Part shown: positions 8,229 to 16,051 of the stretch, piece by piece | How the letters are laid out: each line of letters begins with the position of its first letter | How positions within the stretch are numbered: the stretch's first letter is position 1 | Assembly: GCA_964394085.1 (NCBI GenBank) | Contig: CAYMWF010000006.1 | Span: forward strand, 1-27,634 | Direction: 5' to 3' | Length of the DNA: 27,634 nucleotides | Source: CAYMWF01 sp964394085 [NCBI: uncultured Gemmatimonadota bacterium] | Lineage (GTDB): Bacteria > GCA-2686955 > CAYMWF01 | Made by a program: the position numbers and the translations under genes | Notes under the pieces: generated by a model | Databases searched by the model: none | What the model was told of the DNA's origin: nothing | Seen by the model: the letters and a program-made list of their open reading frames with translations, nothing else

Positions 8229-9133
8229 AAGGTGCTGGCTGCTGCGGGTGTTCCCTTTTACGCCCATTGAAAGTTGGACCGAATATGTCATGCGGGGAAA
8301 TAGTTTCGATTATGGCGGCGGTTCTTTTGACCGGAGGAATCTCCCAGGCCGCGTTTTCCGACCTGGACCGGAGCGCCAGGGAAGCAGCTTTCGGCGGGGC
8401 TGCGACCGCGGCTGCGGACGGGCCCGCTGCTGTTTTCAAAAATCCCGCGCTGACGACAGGGATTTCCTCCACTGTTCTATCCTCTTCCTGGTCGAGACTT
8501 TTCGGGCTTCCCGATCTCGACAACATTTCGATTGCGGTTGTGCACCCGTTTGATTTCGGAACGATATCCGCAGGTGTTTCACGGCTGGGCAGAACCGGCT
8601 GTTACACCGAGTCGGAAGCGCTCCTTGCTTATGCCGGAAATATCGATGTCGGAATATACGGCAACCTGTCGGTGGGAGCCGCTGTCCGGGGCATGGAGGT
8701 GGACATATCCCCGGTCTACGGTTCGGACAGAACCTTCGGCGTCGATGCCGGCCTTTTATGGAAGAAGTCGCGCCGGTTCCGCACCGGCTTCGCGGTCCGA
8801 AACCTGAATGCCCCCGTGCTGGGTATTGATGAAGAAGCTCTTCCCCAGGTATTTACCGCCGGTATCGCCGTCCGGCCCTTCGAAACGGTTCTTCTTGCCG
8901 TCGATGCAGCTCGGGAAAGGTTCGCCGGCTTCACCCGGTCCGTTCTCAGATTCGGGCAGGAGGTTCGCCCGCACAGGCGTTTAGCTTTGCGTGCCGGGTT
9001 CCGCACCGATCCCGCCGGATATACGGTTGGAGCCGGTTTTTTTACTTCATCCTGTCGAATCGATTACGCCTACCTGTTTCATCCCGTTCTGCCTGGTACG
9101 CACATGATTTCTTTTCAATTATGTTTGCATTAA
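8225..9133 (+). CDS. PorV/PorQ-like outer-membrane beta-barrel protein
   Basis: The product (302 aa from TTG 8225, 282 aa from ATG 8285) has the hallmark N-terminus of PorV/PorQ/UPF0164-type barrels: a leader ending in SQAAFS, then SAREAAFGGAATAAADGPAA and VFKNPAL, the A(x)GGA...AD...A(x)xxNPA pattern. The rest consists of alternating short strands ending in FGLPDLDN, GVDAGLLW, GFAVRNLNAP, ALRAGFRTDPAGYTVGAGF and YAYLFHP, typical of this barrel family. PorV is the type IX secretion component that receives CTD-bearing cargo, so its position directly after a FlgD-tailed protein is suggestive. The TTG start overlaps the previous stop by 4 nt (TTGA), which fits translational coupling, but the leader from ATG 8285 is also possible and neither has a strong ribosome site. 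No other type IX genes lie in the window. Confidence 0.78.
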   Translation: MKGAGCCGCSLLRPLKVGPNMSCGEIVSIMAAVLLTGGISQAAFSDLDRSAREAAFGGAATAAADGPAAVFKNPALTTGISSTVLSSSWSRLFGLPDLDNISIAVVHPFDFGTISAGVSRLGRTGCYTESEALLAYAGNIDVGIYGNLSVGAAVRGMEVDISPVYGSDRTFGVDAGLLWKKSRRFRTGFAVRNLNAPVLGIDEEALPQVFTAGIAVRPFETVLLAVDAARERFAGFTRSVLRFGQEVRPHRRLALRAGFRTDPAGYTVGAGFFTSSCRIDYAYLFHPVLPGTHMISFQLCLH

Positions 9134-9245
9134 ACACGACGCACTTTTACTATTGGTTTCCTTAAACGGATGGAGGGCAACCTTCACGATGTTCCAGTTT
9201 TTCGCGGTACAGTGTCTTTGATCGGAAGCTGAAGGCGGTGGGAAG

Positions 9246-10004
9246 TTGAATAAAATCGGCCGGGCTGCAAGATATATAATTGCCTATTCGATAGCGACCG
9301 TCTCTTTTTGCGGCTGCATACCGGATTATAATCCTGAAACAACGATGGTAAAACCGATCGCCCATGAGATAAAGATTGGCCGGAAAGTCGTTTTGCTGCC
9401 GCCTTACATCAGCCGTGAAGGGGTAATGATAGCCCCTGAAAAGGCTCTCGAGGACACCCTGGAAGGGATGCTTTCGATAAAAACCGAGGAGGGCTGCGAT
9501 CCTCTTGCCCGGAAAACGACCTGCCTGAGATGGAGAGACGCGGAAAAGATATCAGGTTTCAGAAAAGCTTATTTTTCCATGGCCGATTCGGTCATCGCCG
9601 GAGCCGATGTCAATAGAATAGATCCCATGTATCTATGTCGGAAACTGGATGCCGGGGCGGTATTCCTGCTGCTGGTTACCGATGAGGAATCGGTTTTTTC
9701 TTATGATCGACCCGGCAGTCCGCGCAAAACCACTCATTGGGAAAATGAAGCGATAATTGAAAAAATATACCATACGGAACGCTTCACCCTGGCGGATTAC
9801 AGGGCTGTCCTGGCCGCTTACGATTTCGAAACGGGAAGACTCAAGGGTCTTTACCGGGTCAGCGCCAAAGAATATGCGTCAGCCGGTGTGGAGTTGACCG
9901 GAGAGAAAGTCATCACCGATCTTTTTCTCGCCGCCCTGGATGCCGCATTGCCCTGCGGCTCCGGCGAACCCGGTTCCCCGGGGCTGGATCATTCAAGACG
10001 GTGA
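9246..10004 (+). CDS. Putative lipoprotein of unknown function
   Basis: The 252-aa product begins with TTG after a GGTGGGA ribosome site. Residues 1-24 form a short basic then hydrophobic leader, MNKIGRAARYIIAYSIATVS, ending in FCGC; Cys24 is a plausible lipidation site although Phe at -3 is unusual. The mature part has mixed alpha/beta character (KVVLLPPYI, DAGAVFLLLVTDEESVFSY, AVLAAYDFETGRLKGLYRV). That layout recalls lipoproteins that combine a Rossmann-like beta sheet with a DxxTG strand, but I cannot name the family. It follows the PorV-like gene by 112 nt on the same strand and ends 25 nt before the end of the convergent C25 peptidase gene. It may be an accessory lipoprotein of the same surface system. 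Confidence 0.72.
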   Translation: MNKIGRAARYIIAYSIATVSFCGCIPDYNPETTMVKPIAHEIKIGRKVVLLPPYISREGVMIAPEKALEDTLEGMLSIKTEEGCDPLARKTTCLRWRDAEKISGFRKAYFSMADSVIAGADVNRIDPMYLCRKLDAGAVFLLLVTDEESVFSYDRPGSPRKTTHWENEAIIEKIYHTERFTLADYRAVLAAYDFETGRLKGLYRVSAKEYASAGVELTGEKVITDLFLAALDAALPCGSGEPGSPGLDHSRR

Positions 10005-10029
10005 ATGACGCTTTTCCGAAGCCTGAAAC

Positions 10030-12394
10030 TTACTCCTTTACGAAGCCGAAAGAATCACTGCTCCAGATCAGACGCGGAAACTCGTCCCCCGAATAGAGAC
10101 CAAGACTGTAGCTCCCCGCCGGCGCTTCTCCCGGCACGTCCTGCCTGAGCCGGGCGGAAAGCACTTCCCCGGGTGCAAGGGTCGGAGTAGCCATCTTCAG
10201 TATGCCGGCGGAATCTCCACCAGGAAGAGTGGCGTCGAGCCAGGCATCGAATCTGAGTTCGATGGAAGCCTCGCTTGTCAGGGTTACATCGAATTCGAGA
10301 GTGCCGCCGCCGGGGGGAATGACCGTAGAGCCTACGGGCATTACTTCGCAGACTACCAGGCCGCCCGTTTCAGGAAGTATCGGTATTTCCGCAGCGTAAT
10401 GTTCGAAGTTCCGCTTGACCACCGTGACGGCAAGGCCTGCCGGCATTTCTATGGGATCGCCGAAATCGAGAACCACGTTGCCGTCCCCGTCGGTCTGTCC
10501 CGAAGCGAAGTTTCTTTCGTTCATCGCCGTGACAAGCGCGTTATCCAGATCTCCGCCGGCGTCTTCAACATGAACTGCCACAGTCGATTCTCCGACGATA
10601 ACCTGGCTCGGATGCGAAGCCGTCAACGGTTGGGGGGGGAGGGTCCATGGCCGGAGGGTCGGATCTCCGAGCAGGATGCACATCCGGACCGTGTCCAGAT
10701 AACCTCCCGGGAAGTATGAATATACGGCGTAACGGCCGAAATCGGTCATGCCTCCGAAACTGTCGATCCCGTGGTCGAAATGAGCATAAAGCATGTACCT
10801 TGCGAGAGTGTCGCTGGTGAAAAAGCCGACCGATTCTGTGTAACCCTGGAAAACCGCGGCTCCCCCGTCCGGGCGGAACATCATCCAGGTATCACCGAAA
10901 CAGGATCCTCCGGTATCTATATCGGCATTCAAACAGGCAGTGGAAGAGATGACGGGTGTCTGGCTTCCGTTTACAAGTCCGAGAACATCGCCGTTCCTGA
11001 AGGGTGGACTCACACTCGACCAGGATGTGGTGGTTCCGTGGCCTATGTACCATGCCCATGAGCGACCTTCGTTCAAAGCATCGGTTACATTGCTTTTGGT
11101 CAGGGTGCCCTTGGATTGCTGGAGGTTGTTGACATTGTCGAAGCCGTTGTCCAGGAAAACGCGGGTAAATAAATTGCCGTTATACGGGTCGATTCCGTCG
11201 CTGGAGGCCATAGAAACCGCGGCGGTGTACCAGGCATCCGAACCTCGCCACGGATCTGTTTCGTATTTGATGGCGTTCTCCACCATTATCGATGCTTCCG
11301 AGGCGGTCCGCACCGGCATTCTGCCCATAATGATATCCGCAAGATTATCGTTACCCTCGACGCAGCCGTAAGTATGATCGGTGTGAACCTTGAAGATCCA
11401 CCATCCATATTCCCACTGGGGAATAACATCCACATCACCGACGAGCAGCACGTAATCGGGAGGATATTCCCAGGTATAATAGCATTCGCTGATGTAGGAG
11501 GCTATCTCCTCCTTCGTTCCCCCCGGCGCGATGCTCGAAAGCGGGACCAGTTCGGAGGCGATTCCCGAGCGCGATTTCCATCGCGCGAAAGGAGTGAGAG
11601 TCTCGATGAGATCATCCCTGCAGATAATGAGCATACCGGATCTTGCGTCAGTATCGATACCGCCGGCGGGCTCATAATTCGCTATCAGATGCCTGTAAAG
11701 CGGCTGGAAAACCAGCGATTCCCGGGGGGGCTGCTGGCTTTTGCAATTGTGTCCCGGTTTGTCTTCATCGAGATCGATCTCCAGGATAATGCGTCGTATC
11801 ACTGCGAGCTCACCTCTCGTTGCATGAAAACCGAGCGGATAGATATCCACCGGCAGGACCCTGTGATCACGAAGGATTGCGGGAGCCGCCGCATCGATCC
11901 TGTTTTCCGGGTAGACGGTATCCAGACGATATGCCAGCGGATCCATGGCGAAACCGTCGGGAATTCCCTTGTCGGCCCGGAGGGGTGGTTCCTGTCTGGG
12001 GAAAATCCGGAAGGGTTTAATTACTGCGACATCGGCTCTGATTTCTCTGACCGTGCACGATGTCTCCGCCGGTATCGGAAAGCAGTTTCCGCAAAACCGG
12101 GAGTTCCGGGTAGCCCGTCTTGACGGTTGAACCGCATCCCGGGATATTCACCCGAAAAAAATTCATCCCCGCAACGGTTACTCTATCGACCTGCATCCCG
12201 TGAAAGATCGCTTCCGCGATAATACGATCCTTTCCCGATTCGATGATGCGGAATTCCGATTCCCTGATTCCCGAATGATCGAAGGGGATCCATTTCCACG
12301 ATTCGGTAAATCCCGTCGCAGCACCCGGAAGTATCGCCAGGGCGACTACGGCTGTAAGCAGGATTCCAATGGAATTGCACACGCCGGGCCTCAT
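10030..12394 (-). CDS. Gingipain-type C25 cysteine peptidase, interrupted by a frameshift
   Basis: Two minus-strand frames join into one gene: 12394 to about 12080 (signal peptide and propeptide) and about 12080 to 10030 (catalytic part). Removing one T from CTGCTTTCCG (plus 12076-12085) restores a continuous 787-aa protein. The start at 12394 is set by an AAAGGAG ribosome site 7 nt away and a signal peptide (MRPGVCNSIGILLTAVVALA). The propeptide has the family's GYPELPVLRK motif. The C25 domain begins near MLIICRDDLIETLTPFARWK and includes YVLLVGDVDVIP. The catalytic His lies in WYIGHGTTTSW (His452 of the repaired protein) and the Cys in SSTACLNADID (Cys487), 35 apart, close to gingipain spacing. 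The last about 110 residues form an Ig-like tail, not a FlgD module, also found on the M14 protein here. Role: secreted cysteine endopeptidase, if the break is an assembly error. Confidence 0.85.
12076..12085 (-). other. Apparent 1-nt insertion breaking the C25 peptidase frame
   Basis: On the minus strand CTGCTTTCCGATACC reads LLSDT in the propeptide frame, which then runs to a stop at 12017. With one T fewer it reads LLPIPAETSCTV and continues without interruption into the catalytic frame. The LPVLRKLLPIPAE reading matches the way C25 propeptides continue after the PELP motif, which places the shift at this T-run (plus-strand AAA 12079-12081). Confidence 0.75.
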
Positions 12395-12574
12395 ACAAGG
12401 CTCCTTTCCCAATTGGAAGAATTTGAGTCGGTGTATCTCCTGATGACCCTCGGAACGAAGCGTCTCCTCGATATTTATGTCCTTCGGAGCCGGTCTGAAA
12501 TACTTGTGCTGACACCGGAGGAGTTTCGTTTTCTCAAGCGCCGGCTCGAAAACCGCTTTACCGGTCTCCAGGTA

Positions 12575-12604
12575 ATTATAATCCATGAAATCCATCAATG
12601 CTAA
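12575..12604 (-). promoter_or_regulatory. Candidate promoter of the C25 peptidase gene
   Basis: Read on the minus strand, TTAGCA (plus 12604-12599; 4 of 6 matches to TTGACA) is followed after 18 nt by a perfect TATAAT (plus 12580-12575). Transcription would start near 12568 and give a leader of about 170 nt before the ATG at 12394. The perfect -10 in the right place is the main support. Confidence 0.4.
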
Positions 12605-12646
12605 TAACAGCGTGATTTTTTCCAAAATCAGTTTCCGGCATCCGTA

Positions 12647-12669
12647 TTTTTATCAAATTTTTTATCAAA
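12647..12669 (+). repeat. Two direct copies of TTTTTATCAAA, 12 bp apart
   Basis: Copies start at 12647 and 12659 in an AT-rich patch upstream of the response regulator gene. The spacing is near one helical turn, so this could be a tandem activator site or an UP-like element. It could also be simple low-complexity sequence. Confidence 0.3.
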
Positions 12670-12735
12670 AGAATCCCCGCCGCCTTAAAGCATTGAACCA
12701 TGAGTGTCGATAGTTACTCTAGAAGGAGATCTAGG

Positions 12736-13725
12736 ATGACGAACAAGCGTAAGATTTCCCTTACCGAGGGTGCGGAATACCGTATCCTTGTTGTCGATGA
12801 TAAGAAAGATGTCAGATATATAGTGTCCGAATATCTGAAAGAACTCGGATGCCGTCCGGTTCCGGCGAAAAGTGCGGAGGAGGGTTTCGCCCATTTCGTG
12901 AAAGGGCGTTTTGATGCTGTGGTCGCCGACTACATGCTCGATGGGGAGGGCGGTCTGGATCTTCTCACCCGGATTCGCAAGGAATCCGACGTCCCTTTTC
13001 TTATCATGACGGGTTATCCTACTGAAAGAATCGCGGTTGATGCTCTGAATCTGGGTGCTGATGGTTTTCTCTACAAACCGTTCACACTCGATGAATTTGA
13101 AGCAGCCGTTCTGCCGATAATCCATAAGCGTCAGCAAATGGAAGAGAAATCCCAGGCGGAGCGCCTGCTGAGGAGCGAAAATAATCGTCTTCTCAGGCGA
13201 TTCTTTTATTTCTCCGAATTCGACAGGTTCTCAAAGCTGCTGGATAAGGCCGACAGCCTGGAAGGCTTTCTGCAACTGGGTTTTGCTTTTCTGAAGAAAT
13301 TGTTCAATTCGGATTTGAACGCAGCTTTTCTGCTCGATGGAAAAAACGCGACTCTCTATCTGCCTGCCCCCCCCGAGGAACTGCAGGATCTCACTAACCG
13401 GTTGAGCAGTGCATTCCAGCGGGAGATGATCAGCAAGAAAATCCCTGTACACCGGATAAAATACGCAAATTTGCCGGGGGCCGAAGCTCCTGCGAAAGGT
13501 GCGGATATCCGCCGTACACTCTTATTGCCTTTGAATTCATATTCTGGGATGCGAGGTTCACTGGTGCTGGGATGGGAAAAGCGGTTTCCCATAGGGGACG
13601 ATGCCGCCATGGTGCTGAGGTGGATGGCGGGAAGGCTGGCTGACAGGATTGAAATGCCCATGCAGCTTGTAATGGAGCAGTCATCAAAAATGGAAAGAAC
13701 GGATACGGTTAATATAATGAGGTAA
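12736..13725 (+). CDS. Response regulator with receiver domain and C-terminal GAF-like domain
   Basis: The receiver domain spans about residues 14-130: YRILVVDDKKDV with acidic pair Asp21/Asp22, phospho-acceptor Asp65 in VVADYMLDGEGG, Thr92 in FLIMTGYP and Lys114 in GFLYKPF. A helical linker follows (KRQQMEEKSQAERLLRSENN), then a roughly 170-aa domain with GAF-like features (SLEGFLQLGFAFLKKLFNSDLNAAFLL, RRTLLLPLN, GSLVLGWEKR). No DNA-binding, GGDEF or kinase domain is present, so output is probably through protein contact. The start at ATG 12736 is chosen because AGAAGGAGAT lies just upstream; an ATG at 12700 has no such site. The stop is 3 nt before the HD-GYP gene, so the two are almost certainly one operon and the HD-GYP enzyme is the likely effector. 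No histidine kinase is in the window. Length 329 aa. Confidence 0.88.
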   Translation: MTNKRKISLTEGAEYRILVVDDKKDVRYIVSEYLKELGCRPVPAKSAEEGFAHFVKGRFDAVVADYMLDGEGGLDLLTRIRKESDVPFLIMTGYPTERIAVDALNLGADGFLYKPFTLDEFEAAVLPIIHKRQQMEEKSQAERLLRSENNRLLRRFFYFSEFDRFSKLLDKADSLEGFLQLGFAFLKKLFNSDLNAAFLLDGKNATLYLPAPPEELQDLTNRLSSAFQREMISKKIPVHRIKYANLPGAEAPAKGADIRRTLLLPLNSYSGMRGSLVLGWEKRFPIGDDAAMVLRWMAGRLADRIEMPMQLVMEQSSKMERTDTVNIMR

Positions 13726-13728
13726 CGG

Positions 13729-14484
13729 ATGGCTGAACAACCGAAAGATTCGAATTACCAAAGGATCATACGGAACCTCAAGGAACGGAATGAAAACCTT
13801 TGCCGGGAGCTCGATCTCGCCCACAAGGATCCGGATGACAACATAGCCACCGAAGCGGCTGAGGCTAACCCGGTACTGTACGAGGAAATACAGGAATACA
13901 GGAAGATAATCCTCGGAGTCCTTTATTCGCTGACATATGCTATCGATGCCAAAGATACGTATACATCGGGTCATTCATCGCGGGTGGCAACCCTTTCGGT
14001 TACGATCGGAAAGGAAATGGGTCTTGATAATGCGTGGCTCGAGCGCCTGGAATACTCGTCTTTGCTGCATGACATCGGAAAGATCGGCATCCCTGAATCG
14101 ATCCTGCTCAAAAAGGGAAAATTGACGGATGAAGAAAAATCCGTGATGAATACCCATCCCGAAATCTCCGCTCAGATAATCCAGCCGATTTCCTTCTTCT
14201 CCAACCTGGTGCCGATAGTGCGTCATCATCACGAACACTTCGACGGTCAGGGGTACCCTGAAGGTCTCGTGGGTGAGGAAATTCCGTTCGGTGCGCGGAT
14301 ACTGGCTCTTGCCGACGCCAGCGATGCCATGCGGAGCGACCGCTGCTATCGCCATGCCCTTCCGAAAGAAATCATGATCGAAGAGATCAAAAACAATTCC
14401 GGCACGCAGTTCGACCCCTCGATTGTCAAGATACTGCTGACATGCCTGAAGAATGACCTGGATCTCCTGGAACGCGACTACTGA
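13729..14484 (+). CDS. HD-GYP domain cyclic-di-GMP phosphodiesterase
   Basis: The 251-aa cytoplasmic protein starts with a charged helical segment (about 1-60), followed by a full HD-GYP domain. Motifs: YTSGHSSRVA (His82), LLHDIGKIGIP (His114/Asp115), MNTHPEISAQII (His143), RHHHEHFDGQGYPEGL (165-180, including the GYP signature) and LALADASDAMRSDRCYR (192-208). All metal ligands of the family appear present, so hydrolysis of c-di-GMP to pGpG or GMP is expected. There is no fused sensor or receiver; that role is probably supplied by the response regulator 3 nt upstream, making a split version of the common receiver-HD-GYP fusion. It would lower c-di-GMP in response to a signal. Confidence 0.93.
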   Translation: MAEQPKDSNYQRIIRNLKERNENLCRELDLAHKDPDDNIATEAAEANPVLYEEIQEYRKIILGVLYSLTYAIDAKDTYTSGHSSRVATLSVTIGKEMGLDNAWLERLEYSSLLHDIGKIGIPESILLKKGKLTDEEKSVMNTHPEISAQIIQPISFFSNLVPIVRHHHEHFDGQGYPEGLVGEEIPFGARILALADASDAMRSDRCYRHALPKEIMIEEIKNNSGTQFDPSIVKILLTCLKNDLDLLERDY

Positions 14485-14606
14485 AGCGTGATCGACGACA
14501 GTTCCCCCGCATTCAAGTCATAATCGCTGACCATCCCGGTCTCCTTATTCACGGGTGATTATTGATATCCGGCGGAATTAGGCTTTCGGCCGCCTTTAAT
14601 GAGGCA

Positions 14607-14612
14607 TATAAT
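14607..14612 (+). promoter_or_regulatory. Candidate -10 element ahead of the M23 peptidase gene
   Basis: A perfect TATAAT lies 88 nt upstream of the GTG start in the 216-nt gap after the HD-GYP gene. No good -35 is visible at 16-18 nt (TTTCGG at 17 nt is poor), so it may need an activator or be chance. It would make the M23 gene a separate unit from the signalling pair. Confidence 0.28.
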
Positions 14613-14700
14613 AGGAGCAGCCGTCCATCCAGCAGGACCGCCTCTGGTCAAACTATGAAAACCGGGCGGGTGTTTAATTCGGATTCTCAAGGAGCAGCAG

Positions 14701-15411
14701 GTGTTTCGAAAAAACATGAACAGTAAAGTTATTTTATATTTTCTTGCCGCTGGGATGCTCTTTTGTATCATACTTTCGATATCTCTTTATGTTTCAAAAC
14801 AGCGCCTGGCGGTCAAGTACTCAGAAGTGGAAGAAGAGAGAGGAAAGCTTCTCTACGAAAAAATGATGTTCGCGGAAAAAACCGGTCTTCGCCTGGCGGA
14901 GCTGGCGGAGTTCGAACAGCGGGTTCGAAATATCCTTGAAGGGAAAGGTGGTATGCCGCAGGAAAAGGAAACCGCGGACTCGACGGCGGCCGCCGTTGAT
15001 TTCAACGGGTCGTTGAATCTCAGACCGAGCATGTTCACCCTCCCGGTAATCTGGCCGCTTGAGAAGGGGTGGGTAACGAGGGCTTACCAGCCTGAGCGAA
15101 AGCACATGGGCGTGGATATCGCGACAATGGAAGGCGCAGATGTTTTTTCTACGGGCAACGGGATTGTAAAGAAAGTCTACGAAGATGAAATCCTCGGAAA
15201 AACCGTTGAAATATCTCATTGGGGAGGGATGGAGACGTTATATGCTCATAACAGCAAGATTCTCGTCGAGGCGGATGAAGCTGTTTCAGCGGGTCAGGTT
15301 ATAGCTTACGCAGGCTCTACAGGGAAGTCGTCGGCTCCTCATCTGCACTTCGAGGTCAGGATTGACGGAAAACCGATCGATCCCAGCATCCACCTCGACC
15401 GTGAAGATTGA
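14701..15411 (+). CDS. Membrane-anchored M23 (LytM-like) peptidoglycan endopeptidase
   Basis: The 236-aa product has an N-terminal transmembrane anchor (about 8-31), a coiled-coil-like stretch (33-80) and a C-terminal M23 domain (about 118-232). The zinc and catalytic signature is complete: HMGVDIA (His135, Asp139), YAHNS (His183) and HLHFEV (His214, His216). This matches LytM/DipM/NlpD-type enzymes that cut peptide cross-links of peptidoglycan in the periplasm, so it is likely active rather than a degenerate activator. The GTG start is supported by AAGGAG six bases upstream; an ATG at 14716 is less well placed. It follows the response regulator/HD-GYP pair, which raises the possibility of c-di-GMP-linked control of wall remodelling, but the 216-nt gap makes this weak. 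Confidence 0.92.
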   Translation: MFRKNMNSKVILYFLAAGMLFCIILSISLYVSKQRLAVKYSEVEEERGKLLYEKMMFAEKTGLRLAELAEFEQRVRNILEGKGGMPQEKETADSTAAAVDFNGSLNLRPSMFTLPVIWPLEKGWVTRAYQPERKHMGVDIATMEGADVFSTGNGIVKKVYEDEILGKTVEISHWGGMETLYAHNSKILVEADEAVSAGQVIAYAGSTGKSSAPHLHFEVRIDGKPIDPSIHLDRED

Positions 15412-15618
15412 AACAGTCCGGGAGCCGGTTATCCTCGGTTAAAAAGCTGCAAAGTGACCGTACGGGTATTTTTTTCTTTACCGGTGTCGAATGGATCCTT
15501 TAAGCTCCGGTAAGTGCTGAAGATGAGATGATCACGGGTTGACGGAGTCAGGGGACGATGGGATCTCGGGGAACGGGACGCAATAGCAAAAGAATAATAT
15601 TCGACAATACGAGGGCAA

Positions 15619-15642
15619 CGGTCGGGTTTGACTACCCGATCG
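15619..15642 (+). ncRNA. Stable hairpin, possible part of a small RNA or 3' UTR
   Basis: CGGTCGGGT pairs with ACCCGATCG (9 bp with one G-U) around the loop TTGACT. It stands 10 nt upstream of a terminator hairpin, so together they form a two-stem RNA 3' end about 200 nt after the nearest gene. Its transcript is unknown. Confidence 0.35.
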
Positions 15643-15651
15643 GTCAAGATC

Positions 15652-15684
15652 GGGAGTCGGTTCGATACCGCTCCTATTTTTTTT
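15652..15684 (+). terminator. Rho-independent terminator
   Basis: GGAG-T-CGG pairs with CCG-CTCC (7 bp with one bulged T) around a 7-nt loop TTCGATA and is followed by TA and eight T residues (15677-15684). It ends whatever transcript comes from the M23 gene side and separates it from the zinc-ribbon gene. Confidence 0.75.
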
Positions 15685-15755
15685 CCATCGCGCCGGTGTG
15701 AACAAACCGATTTCCCGGGAAAGGGAGACCGGCGGCGCAGAGGGAGGCAGGGTTG

Positions 15756-15959
15756 ATGGAACAGAATACCGAACGTAATTTCCCGAAGTGTATGAAGTGT
15801 ATGAACGGTGTAATGGTACCGCTTTCCGATTACGGTAGAGACGGTGCTTCGATCATGTACAAAGCATGGGTCTGCACCGATCCCGCCTGCGGATTCAATA
15901 TCCGGATCGATAACGGCGAAATCAGCGTGAGCTACTCGGTACGTGAATCCCACAGGTAG
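15756..15959 (+). CDS. Small zinc-ribbon protein
   Basis: This 67-aa protein has CMKC (Cys12, Cys15) and CTDPACG (Cys40, Cys45), a CxxC-x24-CxxxxCG layout expected to bind one zinc as a zinc ribbon. Nothing else identifies its partner; it could be a nucleic-acid binding or adaptor protein. The ATG at 15756 is preceded by GAGGGAGGCAGG, a good ribosome site. It lies between the terminator and nnr, with a gap of 92 nt to the latter, and may be transcribed alone. Confidence 0.75.
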   Translation: MEQNTERNFPKCMKCMNGVMVPLSDYGRDGASIMYKAWVCTDPACGFNIRIDNGEISVSYSVRESHR

Positions 15960-16051
15960 CGATACCTGTTTTTGGTGCGCATCCTCCGGGTGCTGAAAAA
16001 CGGCATACGATTCCGTCCCGGTTATTGAACGCGATACTCCTGGAGCTCCGA

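Larger units (their letters stand above)
12395..12735. other. 341-nt divergent region between C25 peptidase and response regulator
   Basis: It separates two genes read outward, so it must hold promoters for both. On the minus strand I see one candidate promoter and a leader of about 170 nt before the C25 start. On the plus side there is an AT-rich patch with two 12-bp repeats and a strong AGAAGGAG ribosome site at 12721. The C25 frame is open through the leader for 77 codons, but the ribosome site and signal peptide argue that this part is not translated. No other gene is supported. Confidence 0.5.
15412..15755. other. 344-nt non-coding stretch with stable hairpins
   Basis: No gene is supported between the M23 and zinc-ribbon genes. 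The right half is structured: a 9-bp hairpin at 15619-15642 and a terminator at 15652-15684. Further right, GCCGGT and ACCGGC bracket the palindrome TTTCCCGGGAAA just before the zinc-ribbon gene. This could be a long 3' leader of the M23 transcript or a small RNA gene; no convincing promoter was found. Confidence 0.45.

Noticed and set aside
12693-12720. TTGAAC and TACTCT as a promoter for the response regulator
   Set aside because: Transcription would start inside the ribosome-binding site at 12721, leaving no usable leader.
15575-15587. GGGACGCAATAGC, similar to the GGGACGCAAAGCC core of the c-di-GMP-I (GEMM) riboswitch, near an HD-GYP gene
   Set aside because: The upstream GCAAACC segment and the tetraloop/receptor layout are missing, and the spacing to the next stem does not fit. 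The likeness is a short match only.
15622-15674. tRNA-like pieces (GGTTCGATACC resembling a T-arm, with a preceding hairpin)
   Set aside because: No acceptor stem, the presumed anticodon loop has 6 or 8 nt rather than 7, and the T-like arm pairs better as a terminator stem followed by U8.
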